Source: Melghirimyces profundicolus (lineage in GTDB: Bacteria; Bacillota; Bacilli; Thermoactinomycetales; DSM-45169). From it: a stretch of 64,000 nucleotides of DNA. The stretch is from contig NZ_QBKR01000014.1 of the NCBI RefSeq assembly GCF_003054245.1, positions 41,877 through 105,876 of the forward strand. The letters run 5' to 3'. The notes beneath the pieces are model-generated. The model saw nothing but the letters and a program-made list of their open reading frames with translations, was not told where the DNA came from and made no database searches. The translations under genes were made by a program, and so were the position numbers. This document shows positions 9,384-17,225 of this stretch, one piece after another; the first letter of the stretch is position 1, and each line of letters begins with the position of its first letter.

Positions 9384-10169
9384 TCATATGATTTCCGTGG
9401 GTTCCATTCGGATGGCTTCCCGAAGTTTCCGGAGGGCCCGTCGTTGAAGACGGGAAACGTGCATCTGGGAAATCCCCAGCTTTTCACCCGCCTGTTTCTG
9501 ACTCAGATGATCGAAAAAGGTCATTTGTATGATCTCCCGTTCCCTGTCGGTCAACACTTGGAACGCTTTTTGAAGCAACATTTGCCGGTCCACGTTATCA
9601 AAGCCGTTATCATGGTTCCCGACCAGGTCCAACAGGGTGACCTGGCTCCCGTCGCTGTTGGCTTCGATGGGACTGTCAACGGAGACGGCGTTGTAGCTTC
9701 GGCCCATCTCCATCGTTTCCAGCACTTCCTCCGGGGAAACCTCCAGGTACTCCGCGATCTCATCCACCTGAGGCGAACGCTGATTCCGGACCGTCAACTC
9801 TTCCACGGCTTTCTTGATCCGGGGGCCCAGTTCCTTGATGCGCCGGGGGACATGAACACTCCATGTTTTATCCCGGATATACCGTTTGATCTCACCGACA
9901 ATGGTGGGGACCGCAAACCCTTCGAAGCTTCGGCCGAAGGATGGATCATAACGTCTCAGGGCAGCCAACAGACCGATCATCCCGACTTGGCTCAGGTCTT
10001 CGAAAGGTTCCGCTCCCTTGGCGAATTTGGAAGCCAACGTTTCCACCAAGGGGGTGTAATGTTGGACGAGCTGATTCTGAATCTGCTCATCTTCCTCTTC
10101 CTGATACCGGTTGATCAGCTCCAGAATTTCTTCATCTGTGAGACTCTGTTTTTGCGGGCGAGTCGACAT
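9384..10169 (-). CDS. sigB: RNA polymerase sigma factor SigB
   Basis: A 261-residue sigma-70 family factor of the SigB/SigF group. Region 2 contains EDLSQVGMIGLLAALRRYD and SFEGFAVPTIVGEIKRY, and region 4 ends in a helix-turn-helix, LSQKQAGEKLGISQMHVSRL. SigB directs the general stress response in Bacillus. Assignment to SigB instead of SigF rests on its neighbours: it follows rsbV and rsbW, and rsbU is next upstream. The ATG at 10169 overlaps the 3' end of rsbW by 38 bp, so the factor and its inhibitor are translationally coupled. No rsbX follows; the operon ends in a terminator. Confidence 0.9.
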   Translation of the reverse strand: MSTRPQKQSLTDEEILELINRYQEEEDEQIQNQLVQHYTPLVETLASKFAKGAEPFEDLSQVGMIGLLAALRRYDPSFGRSFEGFAVPTIVGEIKRYIRDKTWSVHVPRRIKELGPRIKKAVEELTVRNQRSPQVDEIAEYLEVSPEEVLETMEMGRSYNAVSVDSPIEANSDGSQVTLLDLVGNHDNGFDNVDRQMLLQKAFQVLTDREREIIQMTFFDHLSQKQAGEKLGISQMHVSRLQRRALRKLREAIRMEPTEII

Positions 10170-10623
10170 TCCGTTCCACCTCGTCCCTCTGCATAAACTT
10201 GGTCAGGGTGACCACGACCCCATTTCCGCCGTGGATGTCCACTTGGTCCATCAAGGTTTCCATCAGGTGGAGACCCAGCCCCCTTTCCCTTATGGAGGTG
10301 AACGGCAGGTGGTTTTCAATAGGACCGGAACGTTCTTTCACGGCCCTGATGTCAAAACTCCTCCCTTCATCTTTGACCACAATCTCCAGCCGGTCCTCAA
10401 AAATGCGAAAATGCACGTTGATTCCACCAGCGCATTCCACTTCCTTGTAAGCATGGTCCACCACGTTGGTGCATGCTTCCGCAACGGCCAATTTTATGTC
10501 CTCGATATCGTCGTAATGAAAGCCCAGTCGGCTGGCGATCCCGGAAACGGTCAGTCGGACCACGCCCACATACTGCGCTTTGGCCGGTATGGTCAGTTCA
10601 ATGACGTCCTTCACTTGATCCAT
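10132..10623 (-). CDS. rsbW: Serine-protein kinase and anti-sigma factor RsbW
   Basis: A 163-residue GHKL-fold kinase. The N-box EACTNVVDHAYK, the VKDEGRSF segment and the GLGLHLMETLMD motif form the ATP site. RsbW binds SigB and keeps it inactive, or instead binds unphosphorylated RsbV; it inactivates RsbV by phosphorylation. Its position between rsbV and sigB is the classical one. The start at 10623 is preceded by GGGGAG, 16 bp after rsbV. Confidence 0.93.
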   Translation of the reverse strand: MDQVKDVIELTIPAKAQYVGVVRLTVSGIASRLGFHYDDIEDIKLAVAEACTNVVDHAYKEVECAGGINVHFRIFEDRLEIVVKDEGRSFDIRAVKERSGPIENHLPFTSIRERGLGLHLMETLMDQVDIHGGNGVVVTLTKFMQRDEVERNVDSPAKTESHR

Positions 10624-10638
10624 TCCAATCCGCTCCCC

Positions 10639-10956
10639 CTACGCTCCATCTTCAATATCCATAATCTCGGTCAAGCCGGTGATTTGCATCAGCCGTTTCA
10701 AACGGGGGCTCATCCCCTTCAGGATCAGCCGTCCCCCCTGGGAGCGAAGTTGTTTAAACGCGCCGATCAAAACTCCCAATCCGGTGCTGTCCATATATTC
10801 CACCTGGGATAAATCCAGACACACTTCGTGGTTTTCCTTGCAGAGCGGCATCAACTTCTCCTTGAGCTGAGGTGCTGTAAAAGCGTCCACTTCACCGGAG
10901 ACAACCAAGGTTGTCGCCTGGTCCGTTCGGGTTTGCTCCTCGATGGATACATTCAT
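10639..10956 (-). CDS. rsbV: Anti-anti-sigma factor RsbV
   Basis: A 105-residue STAS-domain protein. The phosphorylatable serine is Ser57 in LSQVEYMDSTGLG, at nearly the same position as Ser56 in Bacillus subtilis. Unphosphorylated RsbV captures RsbW and frees SigB; the phosphatase RsbU restores it. GGAGG precedes the ATG at 10956. The SigB-type promoter directly upstream lets SigB raise expression of rsbV-rsbW-sigB. Confidence 0.94.
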   Translation of the reverse strand: MNVSIEEQTRTDQATTLVVSGEVDAFTAPQLKEKLMPLCKENHEVCLDLSQVEYMDSTGLGVLIGAFKQLRSQGGRLILKGMSPRLKRLMQITGLTEIMDIEDGA

Positions 10957-10982
10957 ATGCTTTCAACCTCCACATTCAGACT

Positions 10983-11007
10983 ATACCCGATGGTCCGTTT
11001 TTAAAAC
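10983..11007 (-). promoter_or_regulatory. SigB-type promoter upstream of rsbV
   Basis: On the minus strand GTTTTA (11007-11002) and GGGTAT (10988-10983) are separated by 13 bp, matching the SigB pattern GTTTWW, 12-15 bp, GGGWAW. It sits between rsbU and rsbV, exactly where Bacillus subtilis has its autoregulatory promoter. Confidence 0.8.
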
Positions 11008-11019
11008 CGGCTGAACCGT

Positions 11020-12021
11020 TCAGGATTTTCTGCGGATGAGAAGGATGGTTTGATCGTCTTTCAGGTCGTAATTCGCCTTCTCGAACAAATCCTGATAGAT
11101 GGCTTCCACCGCCTGCTGAGCGGGAAGTTGGAGGTGAGGTTTCACCAGCTCCTTAAATCTTTCCCGCCCCAGGAACTGACCGTCGATCCGTGCTTCGGTG
11201 ACTCCGTCGGAAAAAAGAATGATGGCGTCCCCGGGGGCCAGAGTGAGGGAGTATTCTTCATAGGATATATCCTTCGCCACCCCCAGAACCAACCCGCGCG
11301 TCGTCATATCCTCGAAGGTTTGGGCTTTCGCCCGGTGGAATATACCCGGTTCGTGCCCGGCAGCGGCATACCGGAATATATGCTCCTCAGAATCATATAC
11401 CCCGTAAACCATGGTGATGAACATGCTGGGATCGACATTTCTTTCCACCACCGTGTTCAGGCGACGGAGTGTCTCCGACGGTCCCAAGGGATGATCCATC
11501 TGGTCCATGGCGTACTTGATCATGGACATGCAGAGTGCCGCCGGAATCCCTTTCCCGATGATGTCTGACAGCGCCACCCCGAGCGAACCGCCTCCGTGGT
11601 TGACGAAGTTGTAGTAATCCCCGCTCATGCGGTTGGCGGGAACACTGATCACTCCCACTTCCAAATCCTTTACCGCGGGGGGCGAGTCGGGGAGGAGTGT
11701 CTGCTGCATCCCTACCGCCACTTCGATTTCATATTCCAGCTCCCGCTGCCGGTTCAGCAAATTTTCATGCTCCCGAAGTGCAATCCCGTAACCAATCATC
11801 ATTTCGATCAGGAGATTGAAGGAAAGCCGGACGTTCTCAGGCAGGTCGGGCATTTGCCGCTTCACGGCCTCCGCGTGGATCGTAACCATTTCCTCCGGGG
11901 GAATTTTTTGCTCCAACATCCATTTGCTCATCTGTTGGGCTGCGTACAGCTGATCTTCCTGTTTGTCTTTCAGATAGGAGGTGAGCAACTCCTGATACTG
12001 TTCAATCATTTTCTCTTTCAT
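11020..12021 (-). CDS. rsbU: PP2C-type phosphoserine phosphatase RsbU
   Basis: A 333-residue protein with an N-terminal helical domain (about residues 1-85) like the RsbT-binding domain of RsbU, a short linker helix, and a SpoIIE/PP2C phosphatase domain (about 125-330). Acidic metal-ligand motifs are visible in NRMSGDYYNF, SDIIGKGIPAALCMS and FSDGVTEA. RsbU removes phosphate from RsbV and so activates SigB. I chose ATG 12021 (MKEKMIEQ), which has GGGGTG upstream, over the longer frame to 12069. The upstream activators rsbR, rsbS and rsbT, which normally lie before rsbU, are missing here even though the RsbT-binding region is kept. Confidence 0.88.
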   Translation of the reverse strand: MKEKMIEQYQELLTSYLKDKQEDQLYAAQQMSKWMLEQKIPPEEMVTIHAEAVKRQMPDLPENVRLSFNLLIEMMIGYGIALREHENLLNRQRELEYEIEVAVGMQQTLLPDSPPAVKDLEVGVISVPANRMSGDYYNFVNHGGGSLGVALSDIIGKGIPAALCMSMIKYAMDQMDHPLGPSETLRRLNTVVERNVDPSMFITMVYGVYDSEEHIFRYAAAGHEPGIFHRAKAQTFEDMTTRGLVLGVAKDISYEEYSLTLAPGDAIILFSDGVTEARIDGQFLGRERFKELVKPHLQLPAQQAVEAIYQDLFEKANYDLKDDQTILLIRRKS

Positions 12022-12262
12022 CTTGTCACCCCAAATCCGTAGAACCGATGTCCGGTGAAACCTGTTCACCTCACCGGTTGGACAGCATCTTCACTTCCCG
12101 CCATTCCGCCCGCCTCCCGTTTCGAAACAGCGGAAATGCGGCCATGCTCCCCCGGGGTCGGGCTGAGCGGCCCGAATCAACATCGCTCCCGGAAAAGATT
12201 TTTCAACATTCAGCCCTTATTTTACAATATCCTCATGGATGGTGCAGGAGAGGAAATTACAC

Positions 12263-12292
12263 AAAAAAGGAGATGCCGTTGTACGCACCTCC
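12263..12292 (-). terminator. Terminator of the ndoAI-ndoA unit
   Basis: On the minus strand GGAGGTGC pairs with GCATCTCC (one G-T pair) and is followed by T6. It separates the toxin gene from rsbU, so rsbU needs its own promoter within 12022-12262. I see no convincing one there and no gene in that gap. Confidence 0.75.
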
Positions 12293-12309
12293 CGTTTTCG
12301 GTATGCAGG

Positions 12310-12660
12310 TCAGAAATCAATCAGCCCCAGGCTGATGTTGAGCGCCTCATTGACCCGAGTCATCATCTCGTCGTCGAGATGGGTGATTTTGTCGGTCAGG
12401 CGCTGTTTATCTATGGTTCTGATCTGTTCCAACAGGATCACCGAATCCCGGTCAAACCCGTAGCTCTTGGCATCAATCTCCACATGGGTGGGCAGTTTTG
12501 CCTTTTGGATTTGAGCAGTAATCGCGGCGACGATCACAGTGGGGCTGAACCGGTTCCCAATGTTGTTTTGAATCACCAGAACAGGCCGAACCCCACCTTG
12601 TTCAGATCCGACCACTGGAGAGAGATCGGCAAAATAAACATCGCCACGCTTCACAATCAA
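12310..12660 (-). CDS. ndoA: MazF/EndoA-type mRNA interferase toxin
   Basis: A 116-residue MazF-family endoribonuclease, equal in length to EndoA of Bacillus subtilis and very like it ([21 protein letters not shown] at the start, then [13 protein letters not shown]). EndoA cuts mRNA at UACAU sites; whether this enzyme has the same target is inferred. It is encoded 5 bp after its antitoxin, so the two are co-translated. The position next to alr and the sigB operon is conserved in Bacillus. Confidence 0.95.
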   Translation of the reverse strand: MIVKRGDVYFADLSPVVGSEQGGVRPVLVIQNNIGNRFSPTVIVAAITAQIQKAKLPTHVEIDAKSYGFDRDSVILLEQIRTIDKQRLTDKITHLDDEMMTRVNEALNISLGLIDF

Positions 12661-12665
12661 ATGAA

Positions 12666-12974
12666 TTACACCCCACTAACCAGACGAATGGTCGTATCGT
12701 CCGCCTCTTCTTCCGCCTCGAAAGCTTCCGACGCAATGTTGAGATTGATCTTGGCCATCTCCATGTAGCCCCGCTGCATCATTTCGCGAATCAGCCTTTT
12801 TTTTCGCTCATAGAGATACAGTTTCATCGCCTGGCGAACGAACTCACTCCGATTGGAGTTCTCTTTCTCCACCATCCCGTCAACTTCCTGAAGCAATTGC
12901 TGAGGTAAGCTGATCATGATTCTCTTTGTCTCGGACAACGTACGCACCCCCAACAAATCATCACCGTTGGCCAT
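12666..12974 (-). CDS. ndoAI: EndoAI-type antitoxin, ribbon-helix-helix protein
   Basis: A 102-residue antitoxin. The region [18 protein letters not shown] followed by [12 protein letters not shown] is an RHH DNA-binding fold; the C-terminal half ([17 protein letters not shown] and the RLVSG end) wraps the toxin. It resembles Bacillus EndoAI closely, with a slightly longer N-terminus. The ATG at 12974 has only AAAGGG as binding site; a GTG nine codons in, at VRTLSETKR, is the alternative start. RHH antitoxins usually repress their own promoter. Confidence 0.92.
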   Translation of the reverse strand: MANGDDLLGVRTLSETKRIMISLPQQLLQEVDGMVEKENSNRSEFVRQAMKLYLYERKKRLIREMMQRGYMEMAKINLNIASEAFEAEEEADDTTIRLVSGV

Positions 12975-13182
12975 TTTCCCTTTTCAATACTACCATTATG
13001 ATAACTCCGTTGCAAAAATATACTTTCCAGCCATCCCGCCGGATTCCGGCTTCTCTCTTTTCCGGGAAATCTCCGGAGGGACGAAAGCTCCGGAGCCGCC
13101 CAACAGAACAATATTAAATTTATTCGCGACCTATTTTAAAATTCCTTCCACGGGGACATTCTTCCTCCCGGGTGAAGGAAAT

Positions 13183-14364
13183 TCACGGCCCCTCCGGCCG
13201 CAGACGGTTGTGAAAATCGACCACCCTGCCGGCTTTCACATAAACCCTGGGAATGCGACGGCTGATTTTGCAGGTAATTTCATAGGAGATGGTACCCAAG
13301 AGACGGGCCACTTCATCAACATGCACCATTTCCGCCCCCTGTCTCCCGTACAGAACCACTTCGTCCCCTGCTTCCACCGGCATGGCCGAGGTCACATCCA
13401 GCATGGTCTGGTCCATGCATACCCGGCCGATGACGGGAACCTTTTTCCCCCTCACCAGGGCGGTCCCCTTGTTGGAAAGGAGGCGGCTGTAACCGTCGGC
13501 ATAACCGATCGGGATTGTAGCGATCCACTGCCGCCCGTTCACTACCGCCGTCTTTCCGTAGCTGATTCCCGTGCCTGCGGGAGGCCGCTTCAGCTGAACG
13601 ATCCGGGTCTTCAGCGTCAATGCCGGCCGAAGCCGAACCGCCTCCCGGTTCACCACTTCCGAAGGATAATAGCCGTACATGCTGATCCCCAACCGGATCA
13701 TCCCGTGGGACCAATCCGGCATTTCAATGGCGGCGGCACTGTTGGAGCAGTGAACGATGGGAATCCGGACCCCCCCGTCTTCCAGCTGTGCAAGAACCCG
13801 GAGGAGTCTTTCATGCTGAGCGATGGCATATTCCTTGTCTTCTTCATCCGCCGTGGCGAAATGGGTGTAGATCCCCTCGATTTCCACCCGGGGATCCCGC
13901 GACCACCGGAAGAGGAAGGAAACGGCTTCGTCTTCCCACATTCCCAGCCGGCCCATTCCCGTATCCACCTTCACATGAACCCGGATCTTTCTCCCGGCTT
14001 CTGCGGCTTTTCGGGCGATCTCCTCCGCGCTTTCCCCGTCAAAAACCGTCAGGGCGATATCTTGTTCCAGGGCTTTTTTCACTCCTCTTCCTGGAGTATG
14101 ACCCAAGACCAGAATCGGAGCGGTGATCCCTGCTTGCCTTAATTCCAGCGCTTCATCCAAGAAAGCAACGGCGAGATCGGTCGCCCCGCCGGACAACGCC
14201 TCCCGAGCCACGGGAACGGCCCCGTGGCCGTAGGCATCGGCTTTGACGGCGGCCATCAAGCGGCAAGACCGGGGCAAACGGCGACGAAACTCCGCCACGT
14301 TGTGCCCGATGGCATCCAGATCGACCACTGCCAGTGTATCTCGGTAATAATCATGGTTTCCCAT
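13183..14364 (-). CDS. alr: Alanine racemase
   Basis: A 393-residue PLP enzyme that makes D-alanine for peptidoglycan. The cofactor lysine is Lys41 in AAVKADAYGHG; the TGISYGKT segment (about 270) carries the second catalytic base, Tyr; RVCMDQTMLD follows. Length and order of motifs match Alr. Alr lies between ydcC and ndoAI in Bacillus too; here two extra genes stand between it and ydcC. The start overlaps the previous gene by 14 bp, pointing to joint transcription. Confidence 0.95.
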   Translation of the reverse strand: MGNHDYYRDTLAVVDLDAIGHNVAEFRRRLPRSCRLMAAVKADAYGHGAVPVAREALSGGATDLAVAFLDEALELRQAGITAPILVLGHTPGRGVKKALEQDIALTVFDGESAEEIARKAAEAGRKIRVHVKVDTGMGRLGMWEDEAVSFLFRWSRDPRVEIEGIYTHFATADEEDKEYAIAQHERLLRVLAQLEDGGVRIPIVHCSNSAAAIEMPDWSHGMIRLGISMYGYYPSEVVNREAVRLRPALTLKTRIVQLKRPPAGTGISYGKTAVVNGRQWIATIPIGYADGYSRLLSNKGTALVRGKKVPVIGRVCMDQTMLDVTSAMPVEAGDEVVLYGRQGAEMVHVDEVARLLGTISYEITCKISRRIPRVYVKAGRVVDFHNRLRPEGP

Positions 14365-14794
14365 CTGAACTCAACCCGCGTCTCTTCATTTCCAACCGGA
14401 CATTCAAGTCTTCGAGAAAATCATCGCTGACGAGAAGCGGCCTTCTCTTCCCGTCGATTTCATAAACATGGGGGAGAACGTGGGAAGGTTTCACCCGGGA
14501 CAGCGCCACCTCTTCCCGCCGTCCGGAGAACCGAATCACCAGACGATCCGGGTAAAGGGTATACGCCGGACGCAGGAGCAGCCGGTAGAGGGCCGGCACA
14601 CCCGTCATGAGCACCCCCGCCCAAAGTAGAAGGGCCACAATGAACGGTGTGGACCTCACTTTCTCAAAAAAGGGGACCATCATCAGCAAACCGGCCAGAA
14701 ACAGCCCCATCTCCGCCAGACGCAGTCCCCGGCTCTTCCGGTAGAGCAACACGGTGTAAGACGTTTTCTCTTCTCGGATCGGTGATGTGTCCAT
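14351..14794 (-). CDS. Small membrane protein of unknown function
   Basis: A 147-residue protein with two adjacent hydrophobic segments (about residues 28-48 and 52-73) and a soluble C-terminal part rich in charged residues, containing LYPDRLVIRFSGRREEVALSR. This two-helix-plus-beta layout recalls PH-like bacterial membrane proteins, but I do not recognise the family. An AAAGGAG site precedes the ATG at 14794. The 3' end overlaps the start of alr by 14 bp, so it is probably co-transcribed with it. Confidence 0.7.
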   Translation of the reverse strand: MDTSPIREEKTSYTVLLYRKSRGLRLAEMGLFLAGLLMMVPFFEKVRSTPFIVALLLWAGVLMTGVPALYRLLLRPAYTLYPDRLVIRFSGRREEVALSRVKPSHVLPHVYEIDGKRRPLLVSDDFLEDLNVRLEMKRRGLSSDGKP

Positions 14795-14923
14795 CTGATT
14801 CTCCTTTGATCCAAAAAAGGAGCCTGCGGCACCCCCCTTGAACCTGTGCCGTCAGGTTCCCGACTTGTCCAAGGTTATCATACAATCGGATGGCGGGATT
14901 TGCAAAGACCCGGCTCTCTTTTT

Positions 14924-15976
14924 TCAGTAAGGCAGCACCTGTCCCGTCCGGCTGCTTTGGATCGCCCGTTCAATCACCCGGATCACCCGGGTTGCCTCCA
15001 CCGGGGTGACGGGAGCCGGTCTCCCTTCCCGGATGGCGTCCCGAACCCCGCGGTAGAACGTTTCATACCGGCCTTTCAAGCTGCGGACCCGTTCTTTCCG
15101 GAGTCCTTCTTCCCCGGACTCCGTCAGAAAGGCATGGTGTTCGGCCGGCTCCTCCCCCCACCCGGGATCCCCGGGTCTCAATCCCCGTTTCAGGGATTCT
15201 TCCTGACTGTCCATACCGGTTTGGATGTAACTCCCCCGGGTCCCGTGAACTTCCCACGTCGGCCCCGGCTCCAACACCATGGAACCCGAATCGAGGATGA
15301 CCCGGCGCCCGTTTTCGTATTGCAGCACCAGGTGGAACCAATCCGGTGTGGTGGATCCGACCCGTTGGTTCCGGACGTCCGCCCACACCGTCCGGGGTTC
15401 GCCGAACAACAGCAAAGCCTGATCAATCAGGTGGGATCCCAGATCGTACAACGTTCCGCCTCCCTCCGGGTCCCGCTCCTTCCACCGATTGCGGACTTCC
15501 GGACGGAAACGGTCAAAACGCGCCCGATAGGTATGCACCTCTCCCAGACGCCCCTCCCCGATGTATCGTCGGAGCGTCAGAAAACCGCTATCCCACCGTC
15601 GGTTGTGAAATACGCTTAAAAAAAGCCCCTTCGCTTCAGCCAGCCGGGTCAGTTCCCAGGCCTCATCGACCCGGAGGGTGAAGGGTTTTTCCACCACCAC
15701 ATGCTTGCCCGCCTCAAGGGCTTTCTTTGCCTGTACATAGTGAAGGCGGTTGGGAGTGGTCACCACCACCAGGTCAATGCCGGGATCGTCAAACAACTCT
15801 TCCGCCTTCTCCACCGGCAAGACGTCCGGAAGCTCTTCGGTCACCTGTCTCCGGCGGCCCGTCACGACTTTCAAAAGCTCCAGGTCCGGAACCGCCCGGA
15901 TCAGGGGGGCATGGAACACCGAACCGGACAATCCGTAGCCGATCAGACCTGTTCGAATTTTCTCCCCCTGCATCAT
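14924..15976 (-). CDS. Gfo/Idh/MocA family oxidoreductase
   Basis: A 350-residue NAD(P)-dependent dehydrogenase. The N-terminal Rossmann fold has GLIGYGLSGSVFHAP, the central EKPF motif carries the conserved Lys (GKHVVVEKPFTL, about 95), and the C-terminal half holds the substrate pocket with YDLGSHLIDQAL. The family oxidises or reduces sugars, inositols and related compounds; the substrate cannot be told from sequence. It is inserted between ydcC and alr and faces the same way. Confidence 0.9.
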   Translation of the reverse strand: MMQGEKIRTGLIGYGLSGSVFHAPLIRAVPDLELLKVVTGRRRQVTEELPDVLPVEKAEELFDDPGIDLVVVTTPNRLHYVQAKKALEAGKHVVVEKPFTLRVDEAWELTRLAEAKGLFLSVFHNRRWDSGFLTLRRYIGEGRLGEVHTYRARFDRFRPEVRNRWKERDPEGGGTLYDLGSHLIDQALLLFGEPRTVWADVRNQRVGSTTPDWFHLVLQYENGRRVILDSGSMVLEPGPTWEVHGTRGSYIQTGMDSQEESLKRGLRPGDPGWGEEPAEHHAFLTESGEEGLRKERVRSLKGRYETFYRGVRDAIREGRPAPVTPVEATRVIRVIERAIQSSRTGQVLPY

Positions 15977-16091
15977 GTTCTTCCCCCTCCCGCCTCATGA
16001 CAGTCCGCTTCTGACTGTCAACCGTGATAGTCCTATCCTACCACCGGAGTGCTTCCTTGAAAACCGGATTCCCTGTAAGAGCACGGAAAAC

Positions 16092-16112
16092 AAAAACCCG
16101 CCAGGTGGCGGG
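16092..16112 (-). terminator. Terminator after ydcC
   Basis: On the minus strand CCCGCC pairs with GGCGGG around a 4-nt loop and is followed by TTTTT, 5 bp beyond the ydcC stop codon. Confidence 0.8.
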
Positions 16113-16116
16113 GGCA

Positions 16117-17148
16117 TCATTTTTCCTTCTGTTCATAGACCGAACGGGCCAGCTTCCACATCTCCGACTCCGGCAACTTGCCGAGAAGTTCGAAATCGAT
16201 CCCGTCATATGTCCAGGTCAGCCTTTTCTTGCCGTCCGCTTCTAAGAGAACCCCCGTGGTGAAGCCCAGATCCAACGGTTTTCCGTATACCGGGAGGCTC
16301 GCCTGCACGGCCCGGGGCTTCCTCTGGGTGAGGGTGAACGGCTTCTTTCCTTTGTAACGCATGATCACCGTTTTTCCCCCGGGAGTATCAACCGCGGTTT
16401 CGTCGGCCAACCGGCTTCCTTCCGGAATCCACTCCGGAGTGATGGTTTCCAGCTCTTCTTTCTTTTTGTCGGTCTTCTTTTCTTTCCCGCCCAGGGTGGG
16501 AACACTCAAACCCGCAGATCCAGTCATGTTCCGCTCCATCTCAAAGGCGTCTTTGTCAAAAGAAGCGTTCGGCTCAAAGCGGTCAAAGTCCACTTCCACC
16601 ATCACTTTTCCGTCTTCGTTCAGCACTTCCACTTTTTTGGGGTGATAGTCCTTATCCAACCAGATCCGTTGCTTGTTCATCGCCTGATTCTGGCTGTAAT
16701 TGGCCGCCACCTTGAATTGGTAGTCTTTATCGGAAGTCACCATTTCCCGGCCGGAATCATCGATAATACTGTTCAACAAGGACTGGTAAAGGTACACCTG
16801 ACCCCCGTTTTCCGGCCAGTCGCTTTGAAAGCGGAAGCTCTTTTCAAGATGCGGGGTGAGAACGAAAACCCCCTCATCATTTCGAAGCAGGATCTGCGTG
16901 ACGTCCTTTTTTGTGTTTTTCAAAGCCACCCGGTAAAAGTGTGGTTTCTTATACCAAACCTCCACCTCGTATTCCAGGGGGGTGTTGCTGGAGCGAATCA
17001 CCAGTTTGCCTTGGCTCTTGTATCCCTTCATCTTTTCGAAACGCTTGGACAGGTCACTCACCACTTGCTCGGGGCTTTTCTCCCCGCAACCGGTCAGACC
17101 GACCGTTGTCAGCAAGACAACCACGAGTACCCATGAGATCCGACGCAT
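16117..17148 (-). CDS. ydcC: LolA-like lipoprotein, YdcC family
   Basis: A 343-residue lipoprotein. The signal peptide ends in the lipobox LTGC, making Cys21 the lipidated residue. The mature part begins with a LolA-like beta half-barrel (KMKGYKSQGKLVIRSS, VWYKKPHFYRVAL) and has a second domain after a Lys-rich linker at about residue 230. In Bacillus subtilis ydcC lies between acpS and alr and is linked to sporulation; its function is unknown. The gene order here supports the assignment. Confidence 0.85.
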   Translation of the reverse strand: MRRISWVLVVVLLTTVGLTGCGEKSPEQVVSDLSKRFEKMKGYKSQGKLVIRSSNTPLEYEVEVWYKKPHFYRVALKNTKKDVTQILLRNDEGVFVLTPHLEKSFRFQSDWPENGGQVYLYQSLLNSIIDDSGREMVTSDKDYQFKVAANYSQNQAMNKQRIWLDKDYHPKKVEVLNEDGKVMVEVDFDRFEPNASFDKDAFEMERNMTGSAGLSVPTLGGKEKKTDKKKEELETITPEWIPEGSRLADETAVDTPGGKTVIMRYKGKKPFTLTQRKPRAVQASLPVYGKPLDLGFTTGVLLEADGKKRLTWTYDGIDFELLGKLPESEMWKLARSVYEQKEK

Positions 17149-17225
17149 TTCATCATCCCTTTCCCCGTGGAGAAACGGCTTCCACCCGTTTCCTCAAGAG
17201 ATGTGTCGGTCAGGCACGGGCACGA

